DNA of 64,000 nucleotides. Origin: Sanghuangporus weigelae. Its lineage: Eukaryota; Basidiomycota; Agaricomycetes; Hymenochaetales; Hymenochaetaceae. A model generated the notes under the pieces. The model had not been told where the DNA came from, made no database searches, and saw only the letters and a list, made by a program, of their open reading frames with translations. Shown here in pieces: positions 44,465-55,337 of this stretch (its first letter is position 1; each line of letters opens with the position of its first letter). Location of the stretch: positions 372,001 to 436,000 of the forward strand of contig CP137320.1 in the NCBI GenBank assembly GCA_033182465.1, read 5' to 3'. The position numbers and the translations under genes are program-made.

Positions 44465-46289
44465 ATGTCTACAAGTGCTATAACCGTTACTCTGGCTGAA
44501 GCGTCTGAACGAGTCTCAGTGGCTACCCCTGGTCTGCCTCCTCCGTCGAGAGTCCGTGAATTCGTCCGCAAATGGCGCGAGACGTACATGCATACCTACA
44601 CTGCGTGCACGATGTTCGCGTCTATTGGCGGGTTTATCTTCGGATTCGACACAGGTGCGATGTGCCCATCTAATGGTCCCAGGATGATATGCACCTAAAG
44701 CTTCGTACTTCCTAGGCTCAATTGGTCCAGTGACGACCATGGACCAATTCCTGGACAGATTCTCGCCCATCACACCGATGGTACAGGGTCTCATCGTCTC
44801 CTCCATCCTCATCACAGCAGCAACCTTCTCTCTTTTCGCTGGACCTCTTTCGGACCGAATCTCCCGAAAATATACAATGACAGCCGGGGGAGCGATATTT
44901 GCGGTTGGCTCTGCTATTGTCGCGTCTGCATCTAAGTTACCGCAGGTTTTTGTTGGGAGATGCCTTGCGGGAGCTGGGGAAGGACTGTTTTTATCGGTCG
45001 TTACCGTGTATACGTGCGAGATCGCGCCTGCTCCTATTCGTGGTACGCTCGCGTGTACTATACAGTTGTTTGTTACTATCGGTGTTGCTTCAGGTATATC
45101 TCGCTTCTTCTCGTGATGATTGATACATAAAACGGCTTATTCGTGCCTTCGCAGGATATTTTGTTTGTTACGGAACAAACAGGCTAGAGGGAGACATGTC
45201 CTGGCGTACGCCATTCATCCTTCAAGCACTCGTATCAGTTTGCTTCTCCGCAGGCTCTCCGTTCCTCGTCCACTCCCCCCGCTGGCTTCTGCACGTCGGT
45301 CGGCACGACGACGCGCTCAAAGCCTGGACGCGCCTCGGTCTCGGACCGACGGAAGCAGAGAAGGAAGACATCAAGACGTCTACCGCAGAGCGCGAACAGC
45401 AGCAACAACAGAATTGGAAGAACGAGCTGCGCCAGATGTGGAAGAAAGATGTGCGGAACCGCACGTTCCTGGGGTGTTTCCTTATGGGCATGCAGCAGCT
45501 GAGCGGGATTGACGGCGTGCTGTATTATGCGCCTGTGCTGTTCACGCAGGCGGGCCTCTCGTCGACGAAGGCTGCGTTTTTGGCCTCGGGAGTTTCGGGG
45601 CTGTTGAACGTCGCGTGTACAGTCGTGACGCAGCCGTTCCAGGACAAGTGTACGTACACGCGTCTTCCAATTCCACGAACTGAAAAAAAAAAATCATTAA
45701 CTGACAGTAATTTGATTTCTATCTTCCAGGGGGCAGACGTCCATCGATCCTCCTCGGCGGGTCCGCCATAGCAGCCTGCATGCTCACAATCGGGTCCATC
45801 TACGCCTCGAGCGCGCATACGACCCAGCCGGGTCGCTGGGCAATCATCATCCTCATCTACCTCTTCGTCATCGCCTTCTCCGTGTCCTGGGCGATCGTCA
45901 TCCGCACCTGCGCGTCGGAGATCCAGCCCGCGCGCACGCGCGCAGCGGCCACCAGCCTCGGGCAGGCCGCGAACTGGGTCGTCAACTGGGTCGTGGCGTT
46001 CTCGACGCCGCTCTTCCTCGCGCGGTCGACGAGCGGGCCGTATTTCCTGTTTGGAGCGTGCTCGGCGCTGACGGTTGCGATTGCTGCGGCACTCCTGCCG
46101 GAGAGTAAAGGCGTGAGTCTGGAGGCGCTGGATGGGATCTTCCAGACGAGTCCTTGGAGGAGGATGGTTGGGAGCTTGCCTGTTAAGCATCCGCAGACGG
46201 GTCTTGCGAGGGTTTATTCGGGAGATGATGTTGAGATGGCGACCGTGCGAGTGATGGAACAAGAACTAGGTTCTCCAAGCAAGGATTGA
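44465..46289 (+). CDS. MFS sugar transporter
   Basis: Major facilitator of the sugar porter family. Exons 44465-44654, 44716-45093, 45155-45649 and 45730-46289 give 540 residues and about 12 membrane spans. Motifs: FASIGGFIFGFDTGSIGPV in span 1, GPLSDRISRKYTMTAGGAIF (GRR/K-type loop 2-3), VGRCLAGAGEGLFLSVVTVY with CEIAPAPIRG in place of PESPR-type signatures, FLVHSPRWLLHVGRHDDALK after span 6, MGMQQLSGIDGVLYYAPVLF (QQxSGxxxxxYY) in span 7, and DKWGRRPSILLGG. The C-terminal signature appears as LPESKGVSLEALDGIF. Substrate probably a hexose or related sugar; not determinable here. The tail carries DDVEMATVRVMEQE. Confidence 0.94.
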
Positions 46290-46544
46290 AAGGCATGCTA
46301 GAGGTACCCAGTGTGTACGTGCGACGTGAATTTATACGGAGTTTGATATCCAGGGGAGTCGTTCGTTAAAAAGAAACTCAAATTTTCCACAAGACATATA
46401 ACATCTAGAACAATTCGGTAGCGACACATTGTATATATAATAGTCCAACTGGTATGTACAATAGCACAGCATCGAATAACAAGCAATTGAACATCTTGAA
46501 AAACTCATTGAGCCCAAGTAAAAAAAGAACAGCCCTCAAGTGTT

Positions 46545-47815
46545 CTAAGCAATAGTATACTTCCCGTAGTTCTTCTCCGGGTCAAACACCTACACACGGA
46601 CTCATCAGCAACCGGCACTTAACTTTCATCAAAAGATCGGGGTGACTTACCTCCCACCTAGAAGCAGGGAAGATATGCTTGTTGCGCTGGTACCAACTAC
46701 GCTCGACGACCTTGCCCGCGTGCGACTCGTCCTTCTCGACCGTCGCATCGGCGAGCAGACGAACGTCGTCGTGTACGTCAAAGTTGAAGAGCGGACCGGA
46801 TTTGCCGCGGGCTTTGTTTACGATGAAGTCGTAGAATGTGTGGTGCTGTTGAAGGGGGCAGGTAAGTATCATGCATTATTATGGGAGGAAGGTCAAAAAT
46901 ACGAACGTGAGGGACGATGAGATCTTCCTATAAACAGTTGGCGTGTAAGAAGTAACAAATTATTGCATTCTTAAAGGACCTCACCTTGATGTACATGAGA
47001 TTGTCGACGCTGACGCCTCGGAGCTCGGGGAATTGCTGACGGCACTTCTCAAGGAATGTGCTAATGCTATCGCCTTTCTTACACTGGAAGACAAGTTCAG
47101 TACAACGTATTTTGATACTTAACATAACGACACTTGCAGTGACAGATTTTCGGTGCCCACTACCGTCCCAGTAGGAATAGGTAATCTCGATTTCTTCCTT
47201 CTTCAGCTCCTCCTGCCTTCTCAACCATTCCTTCCTCAGCTCTTCGCGCTCCCGTCTCTCCTGCTCTTCTCGTTCTCTATCAGGGAGGAACGAAGTGTCG
47301 ACATTAGGATTCTTCCCAAGTTTTGCTTTCTTCATAGCTGTCTCCGAACTGTAGCCGTTGGGTGTATTCGTACCCGAAGTCTCGTTGGCGTCACCCTCTT
47401 CTTCATTATCAGCAAATGATAGTTTTGCTTTCGGCATTCGTTTCCGCTTCTTAGCTTTCTTCTGCTCTTCCCTAAACGTACCTCCACGTCCTGTAAGCCA
47501 CCCATCCTTAAACTCAAAAAGAAACTTTAAAAAAAAAACATACTTGAGCTCGTCCGTCTTCGCAGCGATGCGCGCCTTCTCCTCTTCCAGCATGATACGA
47601 GCTTTTTGGAAGTCCTCCAATCTCACAAGACCGACAGTGGTCTTTTTGAGAGTATCCTCCATAGAGTCATTCTGCCCGACGAAACGTGCGGATGAAGGGC
47701 GTGCTTTCTCCGTGTCGCTGATGAGTTTCTCTTTCTGCTTTTCGAATTCCTCGCGGGCGCGGGCGCGCTCCTTTGCGAAGAGGTCCTCATAGCGTGTTTC
47801 GGGTTTGCCGGTCAT
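46545..47815 (-). CDS. XAP5/FAM50 family protein
   Basis: Nuclear protein of the XAP5 family (human FAM50A/B, found with the spliceosome). The start [20 protein letters not shown] is followed by [20 protein letters not shown], a basic stretch [40 protein letters not shown], and the conserved [77 protein letters not shown] and [20 protein letters not shown], ending YTIA. These last blocks are the highly conserved XAP5 domain in order. Five or six exons. It is divergent from the mitochondrial uS13 gene, 146 nt away. Confidence 0.94.
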
Positions 47816-47961
47816 GATTGAACGTTGGGGGCTTAGACTTGATGAAGTGGTGAGAAGCAAGAAAGGTTGCGTTGCTAGTGTGACGTGCTCTTGTCACGCG
47901 TGTTTTTTGACTTCCCGAATTTACCTTCTTCGTGATCTCGTCTGCCCACAGAGCCGGCACC
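47816..47961. promoter_or_regulatory. Bidirectional promoter, FAM50 / uS13m
   Basis: Only 146 nt separate the two divergent start codons, so the promoters overlap. No named motif is claimed. Confidence 0.5.
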
Positions 47962-48500
47962 ATGGTCTTCGTAATGGGCAAGAATCTGCCCGAGAAAAAG
48001 CTGGCGAGGGTATATATCACGACTTTGTATGTCTAATCCGACACTAAGTAGAATTATTTCATTCTCTTCAGATTGCTCTCCAGTCCTTCGTTGGAATCGG
48101 CGAACACGTCGCAGACCGTCTGTGCGCACGTCTCCAAATACACAGAATGCAGCGCGTGCGGAACCTCACCCAGCACCAAATCACCGCTCTCACGTCTTTC
48201 CTATCGGCCCCACATAGCGCCGCACCGCTGGCACGATTACCGCTCGCTACACCAGGCGTCCTCGAATCACCCGCGCCTGTCGACTTCTCGAAACTCACAG
48301 TCAACAGGAAGGATCCGTTGTTCAAGCTGAAGATTGAGGCGGAATTGAGGCGGGAGGTCCGCGAGAACATTGCACACCAGAGGATGATTGGGAGTTACGT
48401 TGGGCGGAGACATGCGATGGGGTTGCCTGTTAGAGGACAGTCTACGCAGAGCAATGCGAAGAATGCGAGGAAGTTCAATAGGGTGGAGAGGCGGTTATAG
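47962..48500 (+). CDS. SWS2: Mitochondrial small ribosomal subunit protein uS13m
   Basis: Exons 47962-48009 and 48072-48500 give 158 residues. The N-terminus MVFVMGKNLPEKKLARIALQ is followed by SFVGIGEHVADRLCARLQIH, MQRVRNLTQHQITALTSFLS, then KIEAELRREVRENIAHQRMI, GSYVGRRHAMGLPVRGQSTQ and SNAKNARKFNRVERRL. The helix-two-turn-helix followed by the GxRHxxGLPVRGQxT motif is the S13 signature. The length and the insert between the two halves (SAAPLARLPLATPGVLESPA) match fungal mitochondrial rather than cytosolic S13. Confidence 0.93.
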
Positions 48501-49020
48501 ACTTGCCCAGGTATGCGTGCTTGAAATCTCAATGGTCTTAGAAAGTGCGGATTATATCTTATTTGGATGATAATAAGAATAATTTTCTGATTATGCGGTT
48601 CTCATGCAGGCATTACTCACGAGAACTCCCTGACTCATTAATTGGACATACCTCGAGTACGGGATTGGAGAACTCCCTAAATAATATATAGATCATGCTC
48701 AAACACTGCCTACTGAACACGTACGTGCCCGTGAAGGCAAAGATTCGACTCAAATGAGTAATTCTCTCAATTTTCCGTTGCACGTATAAACTGCTATTTC
48801 TGCGATATTCTGGTAGCTTCAATATTATGTTCAATATACTTAAATGCTTTTATTTTTTCTATTTTTCCCTTGGTGGGGCTCAGGGTGTCATAATGAGAGA
48901 TTGAGTCACGTGCATGAGTCAGTGCAGCAGCTTTTGGCAGCATCCATCCATCGTTCATCGCAGTCACCTCTTTCTCTCTGTCTTCCATCTCGTTTCTTTA
49001 GCTCACGAACGTTAGACTTA
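48501..49020. other. Intergenic region upstream of Ran
   Basis: About 520 nt; AT-rich 5' part (uS13m 3' UTR) and a pyrimidine-rich stretch just before the Ran start (48950-49015). No gene is supported. Confidence 0.45.
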
Positions 49021-50179
49021 ATGGAAGCCCAACCACAGCAGACTATCCCTACCTTCAAGCTCGTCCTCGGTAAGCATAGCCCCATATCATCTTATTGCGT
49101 AATGGTATCTTGACGTTTGGTTGTGGTTTTTTGCGATTTTATGTCCACATATGCGCTCATCGTGTCCTTGATGGCCTCAACCGATCTCTTTCATTACTTG
49201 TATCGATATTATGCGCGTCGTGCACGGTTATGATGTACAGTCGGTGATGGTGGTACCGGCAAGACGACGTTCGTCAAGGTATGTTCAACTGCTTGCCTTT
49301 ATCGAGTGCGATCATCCATTGATCGCCTTTCACTCTAGCGTCACTTGACGGGTGAATTCGAAAAGAAATACATCGGTATGCATACATCCTTCTCAAAGCC
49401 ACATTGCGATGTGCCTTTGTTCGATTTCTGACGCGCTCATCTGGCGATTTTCTTCAAAATTTTTAGCGACCCTCGGTGTGGAGGTGCACCCGCTCACGTT
49501 TACTACTAACTTTGGCACGATCTGCTTCAACGTGTGGGACACTGCTGGGCAAGAGAAGTTTGGTGGTCTTCGCGATGGCTACTATATCCAGGGCCAATGC
49601 GGTATCATCATGTTCGACGTCACCTCCCGAATCACCTACAAGAATGTACCAAATTGGTATCGCGATCTCGAACGTGTTTGCGAGAACATCCCCATCGTGC
49701 TTTGCGGTAACAAGGTCGACGTGAAGGTACGGTACTGGCTTGATTCGACGATGCCTAGGGAGTTTGATTTACTGATGCTTTCGATAGGAGCGAAAAGTAA
49801 AGACCGCCGCTGTGACCTTCCACAGGAAGAAAAACCTTCAATACTTCGAGATTTCTGCGAAGTCGAACTACAACTTCGAAAAGCCATTCCTCTGGTTGGC
49901 GAGGAAGGTCGTTGGGTACGCTTTGTTTTCCGCCGCTTTACTTTGGTGATCGTGTGATGACTAATGCTGCTGCGACCCAGCAACAACACGCTCGAATTCG
50001 TCGCTGCGCCAGCCCTTGAGCCAGCCCAGGTTGCCATCGACCAAGAGTTGATGAAGAAATACGAGCAGGAGCTTGCCACGGTACGTATCGCTCTTTCACT
50101 GATCGGTGTAAAGTATGCTCAATAATACGACTTATAGGCTGAGGCAGTTCCGCTTCCCGAAGAAGACGACGATCTGTAG
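49021..50179 (+). CDS. GSP1: GTP-binding nuclear protein Ran
   Basis: Small GTPase that gives direction to nuclear transport and acts in spindle and envelope assembly. Seven exons (49021-49069, 49241-49278, 49339-49375, 49467-49726, 49788-49915, 49981-50080, 50138-50179) give 217 residues, the family length. P-loop [20 protein letters not shown], switch [18 protein letters not shown], switch [22 protein letters not shown], specificity motif [15 protein letters not shown], and [20 protein letters not shown]. The C-terminus is the acidic [11 protein letters not shown]. The gene has no lipid-anchor Cys, as expected for Ran. Confidence 0.97.
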
Positions 50180-50552
50180 ATGGAATATGTGTGGTGCTGA
50201 GTCGGTTGTTGTACAAAGCCAGAGTGTTGTTTTCTTTTTTTCCTTACCATTGTGCAATAATATGTGCGCGAACGGTTAAGGTGTTGTTGTAAACCCTCCT
50301 CTTTTGGACCGTTCATCTGTGACGAAGCCAAGCCGAAACCAACGAAGTGTTTTCTTCATACATACATGTTTCTTACAATATATGTGTACAACCTTTCGGC
50401 TGCCTGTGGCCGTTTGCAACGTTTCTTGCCATGTTTATAACCAGAATTCCGTATCCAGAAATGCTTTGATTTGTTTTAATGAACACATCTTGCTTCCAAC
50501 CATCATCTAAAGCTTGTCATGTTACCATAATCTTCTTGTTTCCCCCTTTCTC
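50180..50552. other. Intergenic region, Ran / BCS1
   Basis: About 370 nt with the Ran 3' UTR and the BCS1 promoter. No gene is supported. Confidence 0.45.
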
Positions 50553-52206
50553 ATGGCATCAGAATTAGAAAAGCAAAAAGCAACTGAAGCAGCCGTAGAA
50601 GTTGCAAAAAATGCAGATGCAGGTCCGACGTTACCTGCTGAGCCCGCTGGCCCGTCCTCTTCAACAAAATCTTTCCTCTCAGAGTTTTTCGGGAACAAGT
50701 AAGTTCTCAATACGCATAATCGAGAAGCTAACGAAGCGCACTTTCGTTCAAGCGTAGTCCATACTTCAATGCAGGCTTCGGGCTTATGGGCGTCGGGGTT
50801 GTGCTGACTGCGCTGCGCCGCTCGCTCGTCCTCGGCTCGACTATACTCCAACGACGCATGCTCGTCTCTCTGGAGATCCCGAACAGGGATCGTGCCTATG
50901 CGTGGGTCTTACAATGGATGGCTGCCCAACAACAGCAGCAGCGTCAAGCTACGCAGCTACAAGCAAAGAAGAAATCTCTAACGGGGATATTGACGCGCCT
51001 CGTCGCGCCCCGGAGCCACCAACTCAGCGTCGAGACGCGCGTTCAGACGCACCGGAACGGGAGCTCCTCCGTCGGGTTCGCGCTGATCGCCGGGCCGGGG
51101 ACGCACTGGCTGCGCTATCGGGGGGCCATCATCCAGGCGCGGCGGGAGCGCGACGTCAAGAGCATGCAGCTCACCTCCGGCACGCCGTGGGAGACGGTCA
51201 CGCTCACCACGCTCTCGCGCGATGTGCGCCTGTTTGGGGAGCTGCTGGCGGAGGCGCGGGACGCGGCGATGAGGGAGCAGGAGGGCAAGTTGGTGCTGTA
51301 TACGGCGTGGGGCACGGAGTGGAGGCCGTTTGGCGTCCCGAGGAGGAAGAGGCCGGTTGGGAGTGTCGTTCTTGCGGATGGTGTTGCGGAGAGGATCGCT
51401 AGTGATGTCAGGGCGTTCTTAGGGAGGAGACAGTGGTATGCGGATCGAGGTATGGATTTCTTAATTACTCTTTTGCGAGTTAGTGAACATATTTCTTATT
51501 TGTATTTTCTCCAGGTATTCCGTACCGAAGAGGTTATCTCCTACATGGACCGCCAGGCTCTGGGAAATCGTCATTCATTCAAGCACTTGCTGGAGCTCTG
51601 AACTACGATATTTGTCTGCTTAATCTCTCCGAACGAGGTCTCCATGATGACAAACTAATCCACCTGCTGTCCAACGCTGTCGAGCGGAGCATCGTGCTCA
51701 TCGAGGATATCGACGCAGCATTCAACAAACGCGTACAGACAAGCGAGGACGGGTATGAACATCATTTTTCATTCTGTTTCCGTCATATTGACAATGATTT
51801 TTTCGTCTCTTATCGTAGATATCAATCTTCAGTGACCTTCTCCGGATTCCTAAACGCCCTCGACGGGGTAGCCTCAGGCGAAGAACGCATCATCTTCATG
51901 ACAACGAACCATCTCGACCGTCTGGACCCAGCACTCATCCGACCCGGACGAGTCGACCTTCTCGAGCTCATAGACGACGCCCAGCCCTCCCAAGCCGCCC
52001 GTCTTTTCAGGCGTTTCTATACGGGCGACGCGGAGCTTTCCAATCAGGAGTTGGAAGAGTTGAGTGATGAGTTGGCTGGAATCGTGCAGGATCAGATGGA
52101 TGCTGGACGACGGGTTAGTATGGCTGCTCTGCAAGGCCTGTTTATCAGAACTAGCCCGAGGGAAGCTATCCTGAAGTCGAAAGACCTTTTCGTTGCGAAG
52201 CGATGA
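50553..52206 (+). CDS. BCS1: Mitochondrial AAA protein BCS1
   Basis: Inner-membrane AAA ATPase that moves the folded Rieske protein across the membrane during complex III assembly. Exons 50553-50698, 50758-51449, 51515-51752 and 51819-52206 give 487 residues. The N-terminus has a disordered stretch then a single membrane segment, YFNAGFGLMGVGVVLTALRR. The BCS1-specific region contains RDRAYAWVLQWMAAQ and TPWETVTLTTLSRD. AAA domain: GIPYRRGYLLHGPPGSGKSS (Walker A), RSIVLIEDIDAAF (Walker B), VTFSGFLNALDGVASGEERI and MTTNHLDRLDPALIRPGRVD with the arginine finger. The start is the second in-frame ATG; an ATG at 50514 would add 13 residues. A GC-rich part of exon 2 gives long but false frames on other strands. 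Confidence 0.94.
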
Positions 52207-52274
52207 TGATTGATGTGCATGTATGTATATAGTAGAATGATACGCTACTACAATGAAAAATCTAATGTCGATGG

Positions 52275-53454
52275 TTAGAAAACCGATCTTCGCTTCCGAC
52301 CTGTATATTTTGAATCGCGCGGAACGCTTTCCTTCCCTCGCTGGCGGTATAACTAGGGGGTAAAGTCATAAGTTATCAAGCAAAAGTACACACAAACTGA
52401 AGAATGTCGAATCTACCTCTTTTTTCTTCAAAATCCAGTCTTTCGTCTTCAGATCCTTCCTCTTCCCGTTCCTCTCCCTCCTCTTCTCTTTCTCCCTCCT
52501 CCGCTCATACGCAATCATTTTGCTCCTCCGCTCATCATCGTCGACCTCCTCTTCCTCATCGCCCTCAAGCCCCCTCGGCACACTGTCGTTCGCCTTCCCA
52601 CTCCCAACGAACAAGCACAAAAACACCTTCCTCGCCTTTTTCGAATTCGGATAGTCGACGACGATCCCGCCGCCGAACCCGGCGCGCTGGGCGATGGAGG
52701 TGATGAGGTGGATCTGGTCGTCTGAGGACGGGTAGAATTGGAGGACTGCGCGCGAGGGGTTGCGCAACGCGGCGTAGAGGGATGTGAAGAACCGCGTGAG
52801 CCGCGCTGGGGGCGAGGAGGACGGGTGCGAGGTTTCGGCGTTGAGGAGCCATTGGATGACGGATATGCTGAATGCGCGTAGTAGTAGTTAGTTAGTTAGT
52901 TAGATTAATATTGTATAGTTTTGGACAGACCTGATTGCACCGTCGAAACTCCCAGGTCTGAACCCGAATCCCTGTCCGATATCCTGCAAGAACAGATCCC
53001 CTTCCAATTCCCGTTCTAATGCCACCTCTCAAGAAAATAACGAATACACATCAGCCCCCTTTCTCAATGTCAAGGAGCAAGAGCGACGCACCTAGCATAC
53101 TAGGAGCGATATCCACCCCAACCCAACAATGACCCTCCTCATCGAGGATCTCACCAGACAAACCCGACCCGCACCCGATGTCGAGCAGGAACTTGGGCTC
53201 GCCTTCAGGTAGGCTGAGAAGCTCCAAGGCACGGTATGTCATCTCGCTTTGGATCTGCTGTATTCGCGTACTGCATTGGCACGGGGAGGAAATTTGCGCT
53301 CGGTTTCCGAGAATGAATAAAAAGGACATACTTGGAGGTGTATTTCTTTGCTTCTGTATCTCCATAATACTGGGATGAACATGAGCATATGTGCGGCTTT
53401 GTGTATCAAAGTGCTCACAATTTCCGGTGGTGCTACGAGCTCTGGTCTTGACAT
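52275..53454 (-). CDS. BUD23: 18S rRNA (guanine-N7) methyltransferase Bud23
   Basis: Methylates a guanine in 18S rRNA and is needed for 40S export (human BUD23/WBSCR22). Exons 53419-53454, 53332-53369, 53092-53270, 52931-53027, 52417-52867 and 52275-52352 give 292 residues. MSRPELVAPPEIYYGDTEAK and KYTSNTRIQQIQSEMTYRAL start the protein. SAM-binding motif: FLLDIGCGSGLSGEILDEEG and VGVDIAPSML. Then GDLFLQDIGQGFGFRPGSFD, AVLQFYPSSDDQIHLITSIA and GGGIVVDYPNSKKARKVFLC. The basic C-terminal domain ends KDWILKKKE, joined by an intron to LYRQRGKESVPRDSKYTGRK. Intron 4 (52868-52930) contains tandem branch-site motifs. It is divergent from RCL1, with tRNA-Asn between. Confidence 0.95.
52887..52903. 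repeat. (TTAG)4 repeat in a BUD23 intron
   Basis: On the coding (minus) strand the repeat reads CTAACTAACTAACTAAC, so the fungal branch-site motif CTAAC occurs four times in a 63-nt intron. Confidence 0.9.
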
Positions 53455-53756
53455 GGTGCAGAATAGTAAGAAAATTGATGCAAAAAAATATACGATCGAC
53501 ACAAACTAAGCCCTGAAATAATGCAGAAAAATGAAGTCGATATTTTATAAGCTGCCCCAGAGAGGCTCGAACTCTCGACCTTGTGATGACCTTCTTGCCC
53601 AGAAGATTAACAGTCACACGCTCTAACCAACTGAGCCATGGGGCACTCCGCTTACTTTGGCGTGTGAGAAGTTCAGATACTAAAAGCGTGAGAGCGACGA
53701 TCGTCGCCGATCAATTCTTAAATTTCCAACTTCACCATCCTCCTACATCAATACGT
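53455..53756. promoter_or_regulatory. Shared intergenic region, BUD23 / RCL1
   Basis: 302 nt between the divergent BUD23 and RCL1 start codons, with a tRNA-Asn gene (53553-53644) inside it. The parts left for Pol II promoters are about 98 nt on the BUD23 side and 112 nt on the RCL1 side. Confidence 0.55.
53553..53644 (-). tRNA. tRNA-Asn (GTT) with intron
   Basis: A 92-nt gene on the minus strand. Acceptor stem GCCCCAT with ATGGGGC-type pairing (3' side TGGGGCA read with its discriminator), D arm GGCTCAGTTGGTTAGAGC, anticodon stem TGTGA/TCACA around CTGTTAA (anticodon GTT), T arm GAGAGTTCGAGCCTCTC. A 20-nt intron, ATCTTCTGGGCAAGAAGGTC, lies at 53588-53607, one base 3' of the anticodon, the canonical position for tRNA introns. 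TTCTGGGCAAGAA can form a short stem. Confidence 0.95.
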
Positions 53757-55209
53757 ATGACGACCTCTGGCCCGCTCTTGAATTTTAGCGGACATCTCCA
53801 CTTCCGACACAGACTTGTCCTATCTGTTCTCAGCGGTAAGCCCGTCCGTATAGACAGAATACGCTCGGAGGACAAGGATCCTGGTCTTCGAGGTGCCTGA
53901 AGGTTTTGCAGAGCTGCGAAAGGTGAACAGTTGTTGATATTTCGTGTATAGATTTCGAGGCGAGTCTCCTCCGATTACTGGAGAAGGTGACGAATGGGAC
54001 CGTGATTGAGATATCTTACACTGGTGCGTGCATCCACCTGCATCTTATCTCGTTCACCTGAATTTCTGACAATATTTTGCGTGAAGGCACGTCCGTGCTG
54101 GTAAAGCCGGGTGTCATAGTAGGAGGCGGTATCACACATGACTGCCCGCTCTCCCGTTCTGTCGGGTACTTCCTCGAGCCTCTGATTATGATAGCACCGT
54201 TTGCGAAGAAGCCTCTGAATCTGACACTGCGAGGAATCACGACGGACGACAGAGACCTTTCTGTGGACCTCATACGTACAGTGGCCCTCCCGCATCTTCA
54301 GTTGTTCGGGATCGACGAGGGGCTGGAGCTTCGGGTGAGTACTCAGATCATATCCAGATGAAACATTGAATTTGAAAAAAAAAACGTTGCGTAGATTAAG
54401 AAAAGAGGCGCACCTCCCCTCGGAGGCGGGGAAGTCCAGTTCTTATGTCCGATCGTCAAGCAAGTCAAGACTCTCAACTTCGTCGAACCGGGCAAGATCA
54501 AGAGGATACGCGGCGTTTCGTGGGTCTATCTCTTTTCATAATCTGCGTTCTATGGTTCAATTTGTCTAGACATGCGGTTCGCGTGAGCCCGCAATTCTCA
54601 AATCGCATGATCGAAGCGGCGCGTTCTGTCTTAAACCGATTCATACCGGATATCTACCTCTACTCAGATGTCTACAAGGGCGAGGAAAGCGGAAAGTAAG
54701 CATCTTAGGCTTCATTCCTATTTCATCTTAAAATTCACCGACTCTTCTGATAGATCTCCCGGTTACGCACTCTCCCTCCTCGCAGAATCGACCACCGGAG
54801 CCCTCCATTGCGCCGAAGCAGTCTCAATGCCAGGTGTCCCACCCGAAGATATCGCTCGTCAAGCAACATATGCTTTGCTAGAAGAGATCAAGAGGGGGGG
54901 ATGCGTAGATCGGAGTCATCAGATTTTAGTTCTGCTGATGATGGTTCTCGGGAGTGAGGATATTGGAAGGTGTAGGATGGGCGAACCATCTCCTAGGACG
55001 TACGTATTTATTCTGTCAAGTTGGTTTTCGAGAAGATTGAATTTGCTGATTTGATTTTTTATAGGATTCAATTCCTAAGAGATGTGAGAGAGTTCTTTGG
55101 CGTTTCGTTCAAGATTGCGAAGGCAGATTCGACAAATCCAGAGTCCACTGATTTGATTTTCTCTTGCTTGGGTATCGGATATGTTAATGTTAATCGGACT
55201 CTCGCGTGA
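53757..55209 (+). CDS. RCL1: RNA 3'-terminal phosphate cyclase-like protein Rcl1
   Basis: Small-subunit processome factor that works with the GTPase Bms1 in early 18S rRNA processing; the family lacks cyclase activity. Exons begin at 53757, 53952, 54087 and 54395, with further exons to 55209. Start MTTSGPLLNFSGHLHFRHRL and VRIDRIRSEDKDPGLRDFEA, then EISYTGTSVLVKPGVIVGGG, THDCPLSRSVGYFLEPLIMI, NLTLRGITTDDRDLSVDLIR, IKKRGAPPLGGGEVQFLCPI, and VRVSPQFSNRMIEAARSVLN, with FIPDIYLYSDVYKG. It ends STDLIFSCLGIGYVNVNRTL and A. These blocks follow Rcl1 rather than the true RtcA cyclase. Small-subunit maturation links it to the neighbouring BUD23. Confidence 0.95.
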
Positions 55210-55337
55210 CCACCGCGCTTCTTTGTTCCTCCTTCCTATTCTCACCGCCTTGTCTTATTGCTCCGCAACGCGTCAGAAGACAGACAAATCCAGAAGTACA
55301 TGTATAATACATATCCTACCCTATATAAAATTACCGT

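Noticed and set aside
45525-46262. 245-codon minus-strand frame opposite the sugar transporter
   Set aside because: Arg/Pro-rich antisense shadow of a GC-rich coding exon without any domain pattern.
27947-46289. Secondary-metabolite cluster from the P450 and the MFS transporter
   Set aside because: They are about 14 kb apart with housekeeping genes between, there is no synthase gene, and the transporter is of the sugar type.
50902-51402. Long GC-rich alternate frame inside BCS1 exon 2
   Set aside because: Biased composition keeps a second frame open; BCS1 explains the sequence with motifs and splices.
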